From NCBI GenBank assembly GCA_009840005.1, contig VXOR01000055.1:37069-101068 (forward strand): 64,000 bases of DNA, given 5' to 3'. Positions 61,332 through 64,000 of the stretch are shown here, one piece after another. How positions within the stretch are numbered: position 1 is the stretch's first letter; every line of letters begins with the position of its first letter. The translations under genes and the position numbers were made by a program. The notes beneath the pieces are model-generated. The model was not told the origin of the DNA, ran no database searches, and saw only the letters and a list, made by a program, of their open reading frames with translations. The DNA comes from Gemmatimonadota bacterium (GTDB taxonomy: Bacteria; Latescibacterota; UBA2968; UBA8231).

Positions 61332-63106
61332 AATCGCGGTTGACCATACCGTTAGTGCTGTGGGCGCTGGCGGCATCCAGCGTTGCAGCGGCGACGATAC
61401 AGTTCGAGGCGTCCGTCGATCGCACGCGCGCTAGTCAGAGCGAGCCGATTCGTCTGACGCTCCGCATCACCTCCGATGAGCAATTGGGTCAGGTGACGCC
61501 AGCATTCGACCTAAAAGATTTCCATGTCGAAGGGCCGGCGACTAGCACGCGGATGGAGATGAGTAACTTCTCCAACATTAGCTACACCCGCGAGCTAACG
61601 TACGTCCTCTATGCCAAGCAACCCGGCACCTTTACCATCGGCCCGATGCAACTGGAAATGGACGGCGAGCGCTATCAGACCAAGCCCATTACCGTCGAGA
61701 TCGTCCGTGGCACCAGCAGCACGCAAGCCGGCCAGGGAGAGAGTCCCATCTTCGTATTGGCACGCGCCGACCACAAGCGGGCTTATGTGGGGCAGCAAGT
61801 CACCGTGTCCTACGACCTGTTCTACCGCATCCAGCCGCGCAACGTCAGCTTCAACAAGCTGCCGACCTTTGTCGGGTTTTGGACCGAAGATATCTTTGTC
61901 GCCCAACAGCTAGAGTCACATCAGGAGATGCGCGGCGGTGTGTCTTACAACGTCGCTCCGCTGCGGCGCGTGGCCCTTTTTCCCACCGGCGCGGGAACCC
62001 ATGCCGTCGGCACATTGGCCGTTTCCTGCGACATCCCTCAACAGCGCTCGCGTCGCGGCGGTGTGCTCGACGACTTTTTCGCTGGCGATCCGTTTTTTGG
62101 CCGCTCGCGCTCAGTGCTCCTGCAAAGCGAAGAATTGCAAATCGAGGTGCTGCCGCTGCCCGAGCAGGGCCGTCCTGCGGAATTTACCGGCGCGGTGGGG
62201 CGCTTCCAACTCAGTGTCGAAGCCCAGCCGACCCAAGTTGCGGTCGGGGATCCGGTGACGCTGCGCGTGCTGGTCGAGGGCGAGGGCAACATGGCCTCGG
62301 TGCAGCCTCTGCAAGTCGATGCCGCCGCTGGCGTCAAGCTCTATGACCCCAAAATCGAGGAAGAAGAGCGGATCACTAACGGCGTGTACGGAGGCCGTCG
62401 CCTCTTCGAGTACATCTTGATTCCCGAGCAGGGCGGCACCCTGAACATCCCGCCGTTGCGCTTTGCGTACTTCGACCCACATCAAGTGCGCTATGAGGTC
62501 CTCGAGTCCGATCCCATCGCCGTTCACAGCGAGGGAAGTGTCAAAGAGGAAGGGGTGAGCTACGGGCTGAGCCGGCGGGACATCGAGGCTGTAGGGGAGG
62601 ACATCCGCTACATCAAGCCCGACGCCGATGCCCTCGTCGCGGCTACCATGCTACACAAGAGCTATTGGTTTTGGACCTTGCAGGGCGCATTGCCCCTCGC
62701 CTTTTTTGTCCTGCTTGTGTGGCAACGCCACCAGCGGCGCTTGCAGGGCGATGTGGCGTACGCGCGTCAGCGCCGGGCCAAAGGCGAAGCTGGTCGCCGC
62801 CTAGCCCGTGCCGATGCCTTGCTCTCGACTGGCACTGAGGCCGAGTTTTACGGCGAGGTCCGCGCCGCGCTGCTGGAATTCGTGGCCGACCGTCTCAACC
62901 TCGCTGCGGCTGGCTTGACCATTGAGGTCTGCGCTGAGGTCTTGGCGGCGCGCCAAGTCGAGGCCGAGACGATTGCCGCGTTGCGCGATCTGCTGACGCG
63001 CTGCGACTTTGCGCGCTTTGCGCCCGCGGGCGGCCCGCCGACGGATCGGGCGGCAGCGCGGCGTTTGGCAGAAGAGGTGATCGCGGGTTTGGAGAAGCGA
63101 ATATGA
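61328..63106 (+). CDS. batD: BatD, oxygen-tolerance/Bat operon protein
   Basis: 592 residues from GTG 61328, overlapping the batC stop (GTGA); TTG 61325 is the alternative. It has a signal peptide (LTIPLVLWALAASSVAAA), repeated periplasmic beta domains (ATIQFEASVDRTRASQSEPIRLTLRI; RFQLSVEAQPTQVAVGDPVTLRVLVEGEGNMA), one membrane span (FWTLQGALPLAFFVLLVW) and a cytoplasmic helical domain. This is the standard BatD layout. It probably scaffolds the VWA proteins. It overlaps batE in ATGA. Confidence 0.9.
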   Translation: MKSRLTIPLVLWALAASSVAAATIQFEASVDRTRASQSEPIRLTLRITSDEQLGQVTPAFDLKDFHVEGPATSTRMEMSNFSNISYTRELTYVLYAKQPGTFTIGPMQLEMDGERYQTKPITVEIVRGTSSTQAGQGESPIFVLARADHKRAYVGQQVTVSYDLFYRIQPRNVSFNKLPTFVGFWTEDIFVAQQLESHQEMRGGVSYNVAPLRRVALFPTGAGTHAVGTLAVSCDIPQQRSRRGGVLDDFFAGDPFFGRSRSVLLQSEELQIEVLPLPEQGRPAEFTGAVGRFQLSVEAQPTQVAVGDPVTLRVLVEGEGNMASVQPLQVDAAAGVKLYDPKIEEEERITNGVYGGRRLFEYILIPEQGGTLNIPPLRFAYFDPHQVRYEVLESDPIAVHSEGSVKEEGVSYGLSRRDIEAVGEDIRYIKPDADALVAATMLHKSYWFWTLQGALPLAFFVLLVWQRHQRRLQGDVAYARQRRAKGEAGRRLARADALLSTGTEAEFYGEVRAALLEFVADRLNLAAAGLTIEVCAEVLAARQVEAETIAALRDLLTRCDFARFAPAGGPPTDRAAARRLAEEVIAGLEKRI

Positions 63107-63855
63107 TGAGTGCGCTAGCACTGTTGCTTCTGTTGGGAACCCAACTCCACGCCGGGGCCACGGCCGGGCAGTACAACGAGGCCAACGCGCTCTATCGGGA
63201 CGGGGATTTTGCTGCGGCGCGGCGCAGCTACTTGGCGGTAGTAGAAGCTGGGGTGCGAGACGCTCGGCTTTACTACAACTTAGGCAATGCCTGCTTCAAG
63301 TCCGGGAAGCTGGGCGAAGCGATTCTCTGGTACGAGCGGGCGCGGCGCTTGCTGCCGCACGACGAGGACATCGAGGCCAATCTGCGCTTTGCCAATCTAG
63401 TGAAGAAGGACCGCGATCCGCAAACTGAGGACGGTCTCGGTGCGCTGGTAGCCGCGCTGGTAGCCGCCTATTTCTGGCCTACGTTTAACCAGCTCAGCCT
63501 GCTGTTCGCCTCGGCGTTTTTCGCGGTCTTTGTCTTGGGGGTGCGGTGGTTGTTCTCCCAGCCGCGCTCCGGTGCGCTGTGGCTAGTCGGGATTTTGCTC
63601 TGTGCGGGGCTGAGTGTCGGGTCCGCGCTCTGGCTGGGGACGCGCCTCCACCATCAGGCGCAGACGAGCGAAGCCATCGTCACGGTTGCCGAGGCGTACG
63701 CGCACTCCGGCCCCGATCTCGGGCAGACGGAGGTTTTTGTCGCACACGAGGGGACGAAGGTGCGCTTGGTGCGGCAGGAGGGGGGGTGGATGTTGGTGCG
63801 GCTGGCCAATGGGCTCGGCGGGTGGATGCCAGCGGAAGCCCTGACGCGAATCTGA
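63103..63855 (+). CDS. batE: BatE-like TPR and SH3 domain protein
   Basis: 250 residues: signal segment, a TPR pair (NEANALYRDGDFAAARRSYLAVVEAG; DARLYYNLGNACFKSGKLGEAILWYERARRLL), two membrane spans (about residues 127-150 and 162-185) and a C-terminal SH3-like domain (AIVTVAEAYAHSGPDLGQTEVFVAHEGTKVRLVRQEGGWMLVRLANG). Last gene of the run. Confidence 0.88.
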   Translation: MMSALALLLLLGTQLHAGATAGQYNEANALYRDGDFAAARRSYLAVVEAGVRDARLYYNLGNACFKSGKLGEAILWYERARRLLPHDEDIEANLRFANLVKKDRDPQTEDGLGALVAALVAAYFWPTFNQLSLLFASAFFAVFVLGVRWLFSQPRSGALWLVGILLCAGLSVGSALWLGTRLHHQAQTSEAIVTVAEAYAHSGPDLGQTEVFVAHEGTKVRLVRQEGGWMLVRLANGLGGWMPAEALTRI

Positions 63856-63860
63856 ACGAA

Positions 63861-63893
63861 TCAGTGGTTAGTGGTCAGTGATCGGTGACCAGT
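63861..63893 (-). repeat. Inverted, degenerate arm of the heptamer repeat
   Basis: Successive units AGTGGTT, AGTGGTC, AGTGATC and GGTGACC are imperfect reverse complements of the CCACTAR heptamer found downstream. The two arms flank a 31-base spacer, so a long hairpin could form just after batE. Confidence 0.6.
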
Positions 63894-63924
63894 CCCAACC
63901 CGTCCCCTAGGTAGGGATGGTGGG

Positions 63925-64000
63925 CCACTAGCCACTAGCCACTAACCACTAGCCACTAACCACTAACCACTAGCCACTAACCACTAACCACTAACCACTA
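63925..64000 (+). repeat. Heptamer tandem repeat (CCACTAR)n running off the window
   Basis: From 63925 to the end, the 7-base unit CCACTAG/CCACTAA is repeated about eleven times without spacers and continues past the window edge. Units differ only at the last base. No gene overlaps it. Confidence 0.95.

Noticed and set aside
63925..64000. CRISPR array at the window end
   Set aside because: The 7-base units are contiguous with no spacers; it is a simple tandem repeat.

Overview
The window is a stretch of bacterial chromosome dominated by housekeeping genes and reads as one contiguous native segment: no transposases, integrases, phage genes or CRISPR arrays were found. The organism is Gram-negative (SulP transporter, LppC-type periplasmic protein, lipoprotein, Bat/Gld-type envelope operon) and GC-rich by eye. 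It uses TTG and GTG starts freely, even for essential genes. A Bat operon with batA-batE and a Gld-like ABC transporter, next to a standard ribosomal cluster lacking rplC, adk, map and infA, suggests an uncultured FCB-related phylum (Latescibacterota would fit). That placement is inference only; no 16S gene is present.

Layout. 1-1,064: the 3' end of a SulP transporter gene converges on zapA. 1,065-6,276: a plus-strand cluster of a fused FAD/Fe-S 2-hydroxyacid (probably D-lactate) dehydrogenase, an unrecognised 174-residue protein, a small FmdB zinc ribbon and a LarA-type lactate racemase. 6,273-12,441: a minus-strand operon sbcD-sbcC-ygfZ-'polY', whose last gene is a Y-family polymerase with a deleted palm/finger region and no catalytic carboxylates. 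12,577-13,183: greA with a terminator-like hairpin just upstream and a terminator just downstream. 13,203-41,938: a very long gene-expression cluster: tRNA-Gly, tRNA-Thr, rpmG, tRNA-Trp, secE, nusG, rplKAJL, rpoBC, rpsLG, fusA, tuf, the S10/spc/alpha ribosomal genes, secY, rpoA and rplQ, closed by a strong terminator. rplC is missing from its normal place between rpsJ and rplD.

41,951-46,178: rlmD overlapping a sigma-54 activator with a degenerate receiver domain, converging on a ClpX-like unfoldase without a zinc-binding domain. 46,205-49,156: an LppC-like TPR/periplasmic-binding protein, a second FmdB zinc ribbon and a TPR lipoprotein ending in a terminator. 49,193-63,855: one tightly packed run of twelve genes joining MoxR, DUF58, a Gld-like ABC transporter (ATPase, permease and a tandemly duplicated GldG-like protein), DUF4340, a BatD/DUF4381-like membrane protein and BatA, BatB, BatC, BatD and BatE. 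Its only sizeable gap (batA-batB) holds a short decamer repeat, and a heptamer repeat array follows batE to the end of the window.

The most unusual points are the fused MoxR-Gld-Bat operon with its doubled GldG protein, the catalytically dead Y-family polymerase behind sbcDC, the absent rplC, the pseudo-receiver activator, the ClpX paralogue, and the palindromes or hairpins in front of rpoB and greA.
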